Below, piece by piece: positions 11,563 to 22,037 of a stretch of 64,000 nt of DNA. Where the stretch lies: assembly GCA_000467715.1 (NCBI GenBank), contig AJFK01000085.1:23332-87331 (forward strand). Direction: 5' to 3'. The DNA is from Hysterium pulicare CBS 123377 (taxonomy: Eukaryota; Ascomycota; Dothideomycetes; Hysteriales; Hysteriaceae). The notes under the pieces are model-generated. The model ran no database searches and was not told the origin of the DNA. It was given only the letters and a program-made list of their open reading frames with translations. The translations under genes were made by a program, and so were the position numbers. How positions within the stretch are numbered: position 1 is the first letter of the stretch; every line of letters starts with the position of its first letter.

Positions 11563-13181
11563 CTACTTGTGGCTGTGCTCGATACATCTTCTCACCACCC
11601 ATTTCTCCCATAGTTTCCGCTGCGAATAGCTCACTGCCACGCCGTCATCGCCCAAAGCCTCTGCGCTGTCTGGGTAACCTGTGCGACCATTGCAGTTACA
11701 CCAGGGCACCGACGCAGGCGTGTCAGGAGAGAGTGGGGGAAAGTCCATCCCGCCTCCCTGCTCGGGTTCGTCGTCCGTCCCAGCATCGGATTCCGTATCT
11801 GGAGAATCTGAGCTGTCTCCATCAGAATGATCCGAACCGTCATCTGCCACGGCTGCGTCCGCATGAGGATCCCAATCTTCGCTTTCGTCGTCGCTGTCGC
11901 TCGCTCCGCCAGGTGGATCATCCGGAACTTCAGCACCCAGCGTCCATTGCTCGTCAAAATGTTGAGCATAATCTATTCGCCGCAAGCTCACCCAATCGAG
12001 TCTCATCATGTCGTCTCTCAAGAAACCAAGCACGTCTTTCCATCGGCTGCCGTCTTTCAACAGAACGTCTCTTAATCGTAGCCCTCGTAATCGCTCCCGA
12101 TGTCGGCGAGCCAGGGCTATGATCTCATCCGCATCCAATTTCCAAGCTTGGATGCCGAATGCGAGTAATTTTTCCCATTTTACATTGTGGAAAATTTCCT
12201 CCAGTTTCAAGCTCAAGGGCCTGTGGGATGGAAATCCTATGTGGACGGCTTGCATGTTTTTCGCGGCGTAAAAAACAGCTTTAGAGAGTAGAGACAGATC
12301 TCTCATTCGGTTGTCCAGGTCCGTGCCATCGTCAAAATGCAGTTCCAGGCAAGTAAGGCGCTCGGCAAGAACTGTGAACGTATTTGGCGGGTCATCTCCA
12401 AGACCAAGCACACTTTGGGGACTGAGCATTGGTGAAGAGAAACGGGTGCATGGTGACCTCGAGGCCAACAGGGCCGCGCCGATGGTTTTGGTACTGTGCG
12501 AACAGGCGGGTGGCCACCTTAATTCCACCAACTGGTTCAACTGATCGTGTTGCCGGATGTAGGAGAGCAGCATCCCATCTTCTTGGTCCTGTACACGTAG
12601 GATTTGCACGTGCTGCAGTGATGTGAATGCGGATAGGGCCTTATTCAGCACCCGCGCATCCTCCTTGGTTTGGACAATCTCTTTTTGCTCGTTGACTTTC
12701 TTTACGAAATGCCTCACGTCCAAGAAGCCAAGACTCTCCGGTAGGTTAGGTAGAAGTTCGCGAACACGCTCTCGTCCTGGATCGAGTTAGACGTGTGCTC
12801 ACAAACCAAAAAGGGGAATTGGAGAGGACCCTCAACGTAGAAGAACGGCACCATATAGCTGAATTTCTTGACATGCTTTGCCAGATGCTCTTGACCGGCA
12901 ATGTTTTCTAACCGCTTCAGACCCTTGCGGGAGAATCTGGTGGTCACTCTGGCGAACTGGTGGATGGCTCCTAGCTCTGAAAATCTCTTGCACGTGAGCC
13001 TGAAGTTACTGATGTTCTCGGCCAGGTCTCTTGGCGGCGGAGGCGGTGGTCTGAAGCTCTCCTGCGAGAGATAAGCACGACGATCCAGGCTAACCAGCTT
13101 CTCCGGGTCTGATTCGATGTGGTCGAGGACTTCACGGAGGAGCTCGTTTGACAAGCTCAAAATGCCGGGAAACGGGTCCAT
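11563..13181 (-). CDS. F-box-like / leucine-rich-repeat-type protein
   Basis: The start is ATG at 13181 (MDPFPGILSLSNELLREVLDHIESDPEKL... split by a proline run) and resembles an F-box: LSNELLREVLDHI, then LTCKRFSELG. The downstream exon (from about 12776) reads RERVRELLPNLPESLGFLDV and continues to 11563. The two frames need an intron near 12777-12829/12836; the upstream frame otherwise stops at 12714-12716. A donor at 12829 with acceptor CAG at 12777 (branch CTAAC) gives 521 aa, but the donor GTCCTC is weak, so a GAG acceptor or a real frameshift remains possible. The C-terminal third has a long Asp/Ser/Glu tract (DSDDESEDWDPHAD). F-box proteins give substrate choice to SCF ubiquitin ligases; the target is unknown. 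Confidence 0.7.
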
Positions 13182-14671
13182 GGCGGGCAGCGCGGGGCAG
13201 GGAAATCATCTACCGGATAAAACGAGGACTCGACAGCTGAAAGAGAAATGTATAGAGGACGACGGAGGGCACGTGGCTGCGCAGAGGGGGCTGCAAGAGG
13301 CGTGAGTGATGGGGCGCAGCGTGCTCCTTGTGCAGTGCGGATGGCGATGATGCTGGCGATGAGGGTGAAGGTTGCGGCGGAGAGATCACGGCGGGCGAAG
13401 AATAGTTAAGAGCAAACGGACTGGCGTCAGCCGAGCTTCTGGGGAGTGAAGGTCGACCGTAGTGGGAGCAGAGAGGATGCAGTAGTTAGTATGCATGCCG
13501 GCTGCGTTGCACCACTCAGCAGAAGCGGTCGTCGAGGTTTGTTTGGTCAGAAGTGCAGCTTGCAAATCACATGATCAAAAAGTCCTGCGAGGTCTGGCAG
13601 GCGAAACGCGGCAGGAATTTTACCTCCCGGCCCTCCCGTCGAACTATCATATTGCGATTCATTGCTTGACTGCATCGTCCCACTAGGCGTACGTTGCACC
13701 TATCACCTTTCATTCGCGCCTTAGTCGCCGCACTCCACTCTCTCCAGCGCGCGCCCAATCCCAACCCTGCCGTTTCGCTGCATGCTTTGCTGGCAACGCA
13801 GCAGCTCCCGTGAGAATAGCGCTTGGTACCCCCAATCCGATCGGCCTACCCACCCGGATGCCATTTCGTGCCATGCTGTCGACGCCATTCATGCTTCCGA
13901 ACCCACTGGCTTGGAAACATGGCCCTCCGTCGGCGGCCGCCCTCGTCGAACAGCGTACCAGCGACTGTCAGCGATAGCCTTGAAGGGCTGAAACGGCTGG
14001 CATGACGACGTGGAATTCCATTTTATATACGCTGCTATGGCCACCGACGCCTGCGGGGCCATCCAATAACTCCGTTTGCCTCTGGATTGCCTGCATATAA
14101 GTGCCTCATGTAGCCCGGCCTGGGTCGTCCCATCCTTCCCTCCCTGCTGATTCCCTCGCCTCTTTTGCAATCTTGCACACTGAAGGATCACTGCCTGCAG
14201 TTATGCAGTCATCACTCTCTGAGGTCGCCGGACACACGAGAAACCACCGCAGCGCTTGCCCCAGATGCAATCCATCTCCATTGCAGTTCCCATCCGAATC
14301 GGGCAAATCAAGGCCCTTTCACGCTTCTCGTCCGACTTTCACATCCCACTCTCTCATTTACCGTACATAACCTACCCTCTTGAAGGCGCCATGTGTTCCC
14401 GTGTGGCTTGGGTTGTTGCAGTTACTCGACATCTGTCCCTATCTCCGGAATACGTAATAGGTGAACTGTCAGTTACACAAAATCCAGCTCCCTGACCACG
14501 CTCAGCGCCGATTTGGGATCCCACCAACACATACTTCCAACGTTTGGAATCGGGTTCGTGTGGCCCCTTTTGCTGAGCTTATAGCCATACAACTTGAAGT
14601 CGCGCGCCTGCCATATCTGATCTGAACTGTGGCTGCAGAAAAACCAAGTCTCAACATCCTGTGCCGCCAAT
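13182..14671. other. Intergenic region upstream of the F-box-like gene
   Basis: About 1.5 kb holding the promoter of the minus-strand F-box-like gene and the 3' region of the adenylyltransferase gene. ORFs are short and overlap on both strands with no recognisable domain or splice logic. No RNA gene or repeat seen. Confidence 0.45.
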
Positions 14672-15904
14672 TTACCTGGTCTTTTCGGCCCTTTCACTGC
14701 GTTGTCGGCGGATCTCTGTACTGCTCAGCTTGTTCTGAAACGTCTCGTCTATATTCTCCTCTTCACCGGCGTCCAGCACATCAACCTCGAACACTTCTAA
14801 TGAAGCCCATCCCTGTTCAGCTCTTTTGGAATTGACTGCTTTACCTCCACCTCTTGTCTCAGCCGAGATTACCAATGCAGAGATAGATTCATCTGTGATC
14901 GTGGGACCAAAAGGATCCCAAATCTCGACGTACTTGATGGTTAGTTTCGACGCGTATGTGACATATATGGCATGCCCGTTGGGACCAGGGTCGGACTTTT
15001 CTTGGACCTGGATGCGGCTATGGTCAATCTGGCCGAATTCCATGATGGAAGACAGAAATCCGTGCACAGCTTGTTGCCGCACGTCCCAGCTTTCCAGAAA
15101 TTCTGAAAATTTCTTGTTCTTGAGGAGTTCATCTCCCGTAATGCCGATTGTGAGGCACTTCTCAATCCCGGGACCTCCTGCGGACGAGTTTGACTCGAGA
15201 ACGAAGGCGGACATGGTCAATAATAGCTTGTGACCTATGTGGAGGTGATCAAAGGTTCCGCCCACAGCAACAGAGAGATGCCCTTTTAGAGCGTCTTGAC
15301 CCACGATTGGCGATTCCTGGACGTCTGAAGAGGAAACTTGGACAATACCACCGCGTACTCTAGACACATTTCTTTCAGATGTGTGATGAGACAAAAAGTT
15401 CTTGAGCAACTGCTCTCCCTCCTCGCTTTCAACGGAATAGATAGTATCCCATTTCTTAGAACAAGAGGATAGAGTTCGTATATCAATAACGGGCCCATAG
15501 GGCTTCTCCTCGGTTGTTGTTGTTTCGGAATCCCGAATCAATTTTCCGTTCCGAGGATATGCCAGCAGGAGAATGCGAGCATCGACGCCCTCTGAATCTT
15601 CTGTATCAATAGACTCCTTTGCAGCGATGACACAGATGAGCTTGTACAAGCCAGCCACAAGGCTTTGTGTAGCGGCGTAGACAGCCCTCCTCGGCAGATC
15701 CCGGCTTCCATACAACTGGTCGCAGGGAAGGGCAACATCCAGAATTACGGGATCCTGAGACCTATGGGACGAGCGAGAGAGCTCTCTGAGCACGATTAGT
15801 AAGGGCGAAGCATAGGCTGCCTTCAATGTTGCAAAAGACGGTGGGGAAGGTGCTGGAGGAAGTAAGAGAAGTGAACGGCGGAGCGCCTTGGGCATTGGTG
15901 GCAT
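14672..15904 (-). CDS. CAB4: Pantetheine-phosphate adenylyltransferase (CoA biosynthesis)
   Basis: Single exon, 410 aa. The C-terminal half is the nucleotidyltransferase domain: VGGTFDHLHIGHKLLL (about 210-226) carries the HxGH nucleotide-binding motif, and SSTEIRRQR near the C-terminus is the second conserved block of the cytidylyltransferase-like superfamily. It also has KYVEIWDPFGPT and LVISAETRGGGKAVNSKR, typical of eukaryotic PPAT, which transfers AMP from ATP to 4'-phosphopantetheine, the penultimate step of CoA synthesis. The N-terminal ~190 residues are a fungal extension without a motif I recognise. The first ATG after the upstream stop region is used. It lies divergent to the WD40 gene. 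Confidence 0.9.
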   Translation of the reverse strand: MPPMPKALRRSLLLLPPAPSPPSFATLKAAYASPLLIVLRELSRSSHRSQDPVILDVALPCDQLYGSRDLPRRAVYAATQSLVAGLYKLICVIAAKESIDTEDSEGVDARILLLAYPRNGKLIRDSETTTTEEKPYGPVIDIRTLSSCSKKWDTIYSVESEEGEQLLKNFLSHHTSERNVSRVRGGIVQVSSSDVQESPIVGQDALKGHLSVAVGGTFDHLHIGHKLLLTMSAFVLESNSSAGGPGIEKCLTIGITGDELLKNKKFSEFLESWDVRQQAVHGFLSSIMEFGQIDHSRIQVQEKSDPGPNGHAIYVTYASKLTIKYVEIWDPFGPTITDESISALVISAETRGGGKAVNSKRAEQGWASLEVFEVDVLDAGEEENIDETFQNKLSSTEIRRQRSERAEKTR

Positions 15905-16228
15905 GGCCGTGAACGTTCTTATGGCAATACGAGAGTTTGATAGCGTCGATGTACGTAAAGTAGTCCGTAAAGGAACAACGATAAAGAACGTCTTTTATGG
16001 CAGTGGCTCCAGGTACAAGGAGTTGTAATGCGAACATGTGCAAGCGCAGGTGGAGTTCAATCTGCTCGGCAGAGCGAGGGGCTTTGTCAGCCACAATCGG
16101 CATGCGATTTGAGTTTACGCTGCTCAGCCCGGGGGTTGGGTCGATTTGAGAAACACCATTGAAATCTCCCTTTGCTCGCATTTCACCCTCGCTCTCGGTG
16201 CTTTTGGTGTTTGCTCGACCACGGCATC
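15905..16228. promoter_or_regulatory. Divergent promoter, CAB4-like / WD40 gene
   Basis: Only 324 bp separate the two start codons, so the regulatory DNA must be shared or back-to-back. The sequence shows no clear TATA box. ORFs running through it are shadows. Confidence 0.5.
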
Positions 16229-18625
16229 ATGCCGTTCCACTCGCATCATCAGCAAAATGCCCAGAACAACACTCCTGCGGCTGGCATCTTCCAAGCTGCG
16301 CATGCGTTGGGCTCCATTGGAGCGCCTACTGGAAACCTTCGACTAGCCACCGCAGGAACAACATCGGCTGGGACTGATGCTCTTCTGCCAGGCAGTGGAA
16401 ATGCGCCGGGACTCCATAGTCTAGGAGGACAGACAGCCCCTCCCGCCGTCTCTGGTTTGCCAGGCCCGGGCGCTTCTTCGCAGCAGGCCAACAGCTCATT
16501 CGAGACCCCACGACGTGCTCAGACGCTGGGAAGGACACCAGAGGAGCTGCACATATCTACCGCTATGGGGCAGCATAATTCCTCACAAGCACCCCAGCAG
16601 CAAACGCCTTTGCAGCAACAGCAACATCAACAGCAACAGAATCTGTACAACTCTCCCGACCAGTACTCGGCTGGCTCCGCGCCCAATATCAGTCTTCAAC
16701 AGGCGACTCCGCAGGGGTCACATTACACCAACCCTCCATCTTCAAATAACGTTCCTGGCAGTCTCCAGCCGGGCAGTAGCAACCAAAGGCCTGGTCCTTC
16801 CGCGGCATACACGGCTCCTACCACCGTCCCTACCATGCCTCAAATCAATACCAATGCACAGCAATACACATTGCCTACGCGCTCGAATACCATGAACACC
16901 TCTCATTCCTCCTCCTCACATACCTACTCGAGATCGAGTCCTGCCGGCCTAGAACAGAAATACATTCCTTTCTCCAATACACCCGAGAATTCAAAATATG
17001 CGGGGACGCCCGCTCAGAAATATTACGCCCCATCGACTCCTTCGGGAGCAGCCTCCAACTCTCCACTAGGACTGGCAGACATACGGCCGCGGGCAAATTC
17101 CAACATGGCAGACGAAAGCATGACCGGTCCAAGTTATTACAATGACAGTGACCGCGTTCCATCAAACAGCAATTACTTAGCGCCATGGGGAGTATATGCT
17201 TACGATTGGTGCAAATGGCCTGTCAATGGGGGGAACAGTGCTGGAAAGATGGCTGTGGGGAGTTATTTGGAGGACACCCACAATTTTGTATGATGCTTCT
17301 GGCCAAAAGCAGTGGTCTACGCCTAACGTGATTCGTTGAGCTAACTAATTACCCAGATACAAATTCTCGATACCCAAATATCCCCACAGGATGTCTCATC
17401 GCCGGGGGCACCACCGTTTGGAATCGAGTACACTCGAGTTGCGGAAGCCACCTGCTCCTACCCTGTCACTCGAATACTCTGGGAGCCTCCTTCATCCCAG
17501 AAACAATCCACCGATCTTCTCGCCACCTCCGGAGACCATCTTCGACTATGGTCACTTCCTCAGACTTCCCATTCGAACGTCAGCAGTACTATAACGCGAT
17601 CATCATCAGTAAATACCCGGGATCCTCCACCGCAAAAGCTTACGCCTTTAGCTCTCCTATCAAACTCTAAAACCCCTGAACATACTGCACCTTTGACTTC
17701 TTTAGACTGGAATACCCTTTCTCCAAAACTCATTATTACGTCTAGCATCGACACTACTTGCACAATATGGGATATACCTACGTTAACGGCGAAGACCCAG
17801 CTAATCGCACATGACAAGGAGGTTTTCGATGTACGGTTTTGCGCCGGGAGTGTTGATGTATTCGTCAGTTGCGGCGCTGATGGTAGTGTGCGGATGTTCG
17901 ACTTGAGGAGTTTGGAGCATAGCACGATCATCTACGAGCCATCCGAAAAGAACCCCGGAGATAAGGACGGCAAAGGTACAGATCTTGAGTGTTTCACCCA
18001 CCAATGACTCCCACTAACGAAACTACAGGCTCACCAGGCCGCATGTCACCAACGAAAGCCCAACAAACGATGTCTTACGCACCCCCTCTCCTTCGGCTTT
18101 CGGGTACGTTTTCGTGCCCTTTAATCCTTATGCAACAGCCCCATACTGACATCTTCAGCCTCACCACATGATGCGCATCTTCTCGCTACCTTCGCGGCCG
18201 ACAGCAATCTCATCCGCATTCTCGACGTGCGACAACCAGGACAAGCACTCCTGGAACTCCGCGGGCACTCTGCCTCCGTAAACTCCATCGAATGGTCGCC
18301 TTCCCGCCGCGGCATGCTCGCTTCTGGCGGCGATGACTCGCTCGTCCTCATCTGGGACCTCATCCACTCACAAAATGGCGCCGTCATCAATGGCGGAGAG
18401 CTGCCTGCTACGCCCGCTCCCGCCCCCGGTAATGGCGGACAGCAGGGTGGACAGCAGGCAGGCCAGGCCACTGGGACTGTAGGGCAGAAAGGCCCATATG
18501 CTAGTTGGAGATGTGAGTATGAGGTGGGAAATTTGAGCTGGGCGCCTCAAAGTGCACTCACGGGGCAAGGAGGGGAGTGGGTGGGTGTCTGTGGCGGGAG
18601 AGGAGTATGGGGTGTCAAGTTATAA
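16229..18625 (+). CDS. WD40 protein, DCAF7/TTG1 (HAN11) type, with Q-rich N-terminal extension
   Basis: Exons 16229-17287, 17357-17975, 18029-18103 and 18159-18625 (introns 69, 53 and 55 nt); 739 aa. Residues 1-320 are low complexity with Q, S and P runs (QQQQHQQQQ). The conserved part starts at [19 protein letters not shown], then [28 protein letters not shown] and [13 protein letters not shown], the characteristic order of DCAF7/TTG1 proteins, followed by WD repeats ([65 protein letters not shown]). Animal DCAF7 scaffolds DYRK/HIPK kinases and CUL4-DDB1; the fungal role is inferred only from family. The long extension is absent from animal and plant members. Confidence 0.88.
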
Positions 18626-18913
18626 ATATGTGGAACGCTTTTGTATGGCTTGGGCGGTTCTTCAATGACATGAGGGATGAATCTATGAATCTGTGTATGT
18701 TTCTATGCGAGGATACTATTTTTCATACGTTTGTCAAAAGAGGAGGAAGGGGAAAACCTTCAAGGTTCTGTTTCCTGTTTGTATATTTCGTATAGGGACG
18801 CGAAGCTGGCATAGTCTTCTGCAAGCGAGCAGGGGCGTTGGCGTTATCTTTGGTGTTTCATCTGGTGTCGGAAATACCTTGAGGAAATTTGTGTATGGAA
18901 AATATGGGGTACG
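18626..18913. other. 3' region of the WD40 gene
   Basis: Just under 300 bp between the WD40 stop and the doubtful minus-strand ORF. No feature seen. Confidence 0.4.
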
Positions 18914-19153
18914 TTAAAGGAGGGTGGTCGGAGGATATGAGAAGAAGGGGAGAGGTGGAATGGAACTGGAAATGATACCATCTACCCCCTCGATCCATTC
19001 AATCCAATGCAAGCTCGGATTGACGCGCTGAACTCTCGTCAAATAAAGTACAGACAAAGAGTGCATATACAATAAGAATGTAAATGCGGCTGTTGTTAGC
19101 GCAATTCGTTTCCCAGACACGGAGGTTATCCAATTCCAAAGCTGAGACATCAT
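18914..19153 (-). CDS. Doubtful small membrane ORF, possibly the last exon of a decayed or unrecognised gene
   Basis: A 79-aa frame beginning MMSQLWNWITSVSGKR has one hydrophobic segment (IALTTAAFTFLLYMHSLSVLYL), then VNPSLHWIEWIEG. I do not recognise it. The same frame can be extended upstream across a plausible 57-nt intron (GTGAGT to ATAG) into an open stretch reading LLLTREFRLYILREFRRMM, and on to about 19320, where I find no ATG. So it may be a real gene whose start I cannot place, a relic, or chance. Confidence 0.3.
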   Translation of the reverse strand: MMSQLWNWITSVSGKRIALTTAAFTFLLYMHSLSVLYLTRVQRVNPSLHWIEWIEGVDGIISSSIPPLPFFSYPPTTLL

Positions 19154-19530
19154 TCTGCGAAATCTATTTCGGGACGAAGACAGCAGGCCTTGATCTTACT
19201 ACAGTAGGTGGAATACTCACTCACGAAGGATATACAGCCGAAACTCTCTTGTGAGCAGCAATTCTGAGGAGATATCTTGATTTTGAAAAGTTTCTATAAT
19301 CCCGCCAGCACCAATCAGTCTTTTAAACTCTATTTATTGCAACTTCAGTGTCCGACAATATGCCGACGGTTAAAGGAGCTCACGACTTCCCTGCCACTTA
19401 CGTGGTAGATATGGAAAATATATGCCGGACTCTACCGATATTAACAAGAAGCCGTTGGGAAACTTCTCCAACTTGATATGTCGAAGCCCTGATCCAAATT
19501 ATCTACAGTCCTGCAAATGAACTCTCCGCT
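19154..19530. other. Intergenic region downstream of the carbonic anhydrase
   Basis: Contains the open minus-strand stretch (about 19200-19320) that could be an upstream exon of the small ORF. Otherwise it is the 3' region of the carbonic anhydrase gene. Confidence 0.35.
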
Positions 19531-20461
19531 TCATAGTCGTACTGTGCCCGCCGCAACAACCAACAGATTATCATCTCCTGGCGAGTTCTGTAGGTACCTA
19601 GAATTAAACTTGACGATCTTCTTAATGCCCATAAAATCCTTAACGTTAATAGGAAGCAACTCCTTGGAAATCAAGAAAGTGATCCCTTCCTTGCAAGGTG
19701 GCGTGGTAAGTGATTCAGTGTATTCAAATAATGGATTGGTTTGAAGATTCTTGGTGATAACGCTCATATCCAGTGGCCCAATCTCTGTGATGTTGCCCGG
19801 TGTGGCGATGTCTTGGGCGTGGTGGGCGAGCGTTGTGAGGAGGGAGGTTGTGTTGGTCGGAGACATGTCGAAAAGTTGGGTTAGAACTGCTATGGAGCCG
19901 TCTGTATGTGCGTTAACGCTGTTGTTTCGTGGAAAGAAAAGAAGAACGTTATGCCTACCCGGGCCCTCGGGGACCAGATGCATCTCGAGAGGGTAGTATT
20001 CGCCGTTGATAAGATGCTCTGAGGGCGTATGTAAGGGAAACTGCCTTAGTTCATATTCTGTGCCTCTGATTTTTGTTGTGCCGTTTGCGATCACTTCAAT
20101 GGTATTGCCAATATTCTCGAATTCTGCAGTAGGGATTATCGGGATGTCAATTATGGGGGTTTCGGCCGCTAGAGTAACTCGGTCGTCTGAATTCACACTC
20201 AGAAGCTTTCTTCTCAAGGAATAGAAGTGATAGAGTACCTAAATTGATGGGGGATTGATCAGTTCCCGTGGCGTACGCTTCATACTCCGTAGAGAGGTTG
20301 GCCCAGTTCAAGGGTCCTTGCAAGCCTATGTAGCCAAATCTGCTCACCTCAACCGTCCCTTCCTCTGTGATACGGCGATGGAGGTGTGAGGTTGCGTGCA
20401 GGCAGCTCCCGTATGCAAGGTTAGTGGAACATAGTAGCAAGATGAGGTTTTTGAGAGACAT
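19531..20461 (-). CDS. Secreted alpha-carbonic anhydrase-like protein lacking one zinc-ligand histidine
   Basis: Exons 20461-20239 and 20186-19531; intron 52 nt (GTACTC...TTCAG), giving 292 aa. The start MSLKNLILLLCSTNLAYGSC is a signal peptide. Family blocks: FGYIGLQGPLNWANL, QSPINLDD across the junction, the catalytic block QFPLHTPSEHLINGEYYPLE followed by MHLV, and SLTTPPC. Alpha-CAs bind zinc through three His in QFHxH and ExHxV. Here the first is Pro (QFPLH), while the second His and the MHLV His remain, as does the Thr of LTTPPC. CO2 hydration is therefore doubtful, and the protein may be a CA-related binding protein. Several NxT/S sites fit a secreted glycoprotein. Confidence 0.88.
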
Positions 20462-22037
20462 GACGTTTAGTAACGATGGAGAATGAGTCGAGAAAGCAGC
20501 TGAGATAGAGAGCTGAGATAGGCAGAGAACCGTTGGACGCAATTGAAAACAATTCTAAGTTATATGATGATCGAAAGGATAACGATAACGATGAAGACAA
20601 TGTCTATGGGCCTTCCCCCGATCAACGAGGGGTTAATAAAACATAACCAGCAGAAGTACGTTCGGAAGAGCCACCGCCATCCAGTGATGGGTAAAGCCTG
20701 GCCTATGGCCAATTGATAATCATCAACAAGCCGCGGTCTCACCCAGGCTCAAGGGAAGTTGAATATCAAAGTTCAAATATAAATAACTCTGCCTTTATTC
20801 GTCTGTCAAGGAGTGGGGTTATATTGATGAAACCACTGAATCAAACCAACTCAATCCAGCTGTAACGACCTCCACGGTTCGGATCCCGCCTTTCGTTTCT
20901 GAATTCACGTACTTTTAGAGCGTTCTAACTTTCGAAGTCTGGCTCGGGAGTGCAAGGATCCCACCGAAATCCACGGGGTCTTTGGACGCTAGCGAGGGGA
21001 GTTACCATAGAACTGTTCAACCCTCTACGAAAATCAGCTCCAGTCAAAATCTTGACCATAGATCTGGCTGTTACGGAGCAGGATTCACCCTCTCCCAACC
21101 AGCCTCTAGGTTTTCCAGCTAGGGCCGATCATACTTGTGGCCAAGGGGTTAGCATTTGACAAGAGAGCGATATCTAGATTTACCTGACAAGGTTAGAACT
21201 TCAGTTTGCTGGTTTATTTATAGCTTGACTGGCTATGGCTTAGGCAGTCAAGGGGGCGTGTCTGTCATGCCTGTACGCACCGCTGCGGCATCAGAACCCA
21301 CTTGATCAATTCATATAAATGTGGAGGCAGGAATGAAACAAAGGAGGACAAGTTAGCGCACAGCTTTTTAAGAAAGACAGTCCGGACTTCATGTGGAGAA
21401 TTTCGTACGAAAGTAGACGATTCAAGACTCTAACTCAATCTCCATAAAAGGACACTGAGAAATACAAGCATACATAACATGGCAAACCGAACGGAAAGGG
21501 ATTTCCTCCCAGAAATGCTCCTTGGACATTCTGGCAATGTTAATGTCAATGTCCAACAGTCGAGCAGCCAAAGATTAGCCCCGTTGATGGAGAGTCGAGA
21601 TCTGAGGTCGTCGATAGTAAACCCTAGGGTCGGAGACTGGAGCATAATGTCTTTTTGCGACTGGAGATAAAGGCAGCAATCATGCCGCAACATCAGTTCG
21701 GACATGGGAGGCTCATGACTATGCGAGGTGGGCTGAGGACGAGGGCGAGAACAGTGAGCGTGCCATGGCCCCGTGAGCTGAATATGGCACGCAGCTTTCG
21801 GTGGCTGCATCATGGTATAATTTGAGGGAGGGATATATTTGATGGGTGCGATTCGGAGTCCGGATCGAGGTGTTTGTGTGAAGAACATTCGCGGCCTCGA
21901 ACGACCCTCAGAAGAGGAAAGGATGACATAAGAGCCAAGGAGGTCCCTGATTGGATCGATCTAATCGACAAGGCTAACAGCTAACTTGGGAAGCTTTCAC
22001 AAGCTTTACCTAGAGCTTCAACGACATTCCCAAAGCA
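20462..22037. other. Long divergent intergenic region
   Basis: About 1.6 kb between the carbonic anhydrase start (-) and the coiled-coil gene start (+). A minus-strand 152-codon frame at 21430-21888 has no recognisable domain and is not called. A GGTTCGGATCCC stretch near 20877 resembles a tRNA B box, but no A box or cloverleaf fits. Confidence 0.45.

Noticed and set aside
20870-20890. tRNA B-box-like GGTTCGGATCCC
   Set aside because: No A box, anticodon arm or acceptor stem could be fitted around it.
21430-21888. 152-codon minus-strand ORF
   Set aside because: No recognisable domain, odd composition, no splice or promoter context; likely a chance frame.
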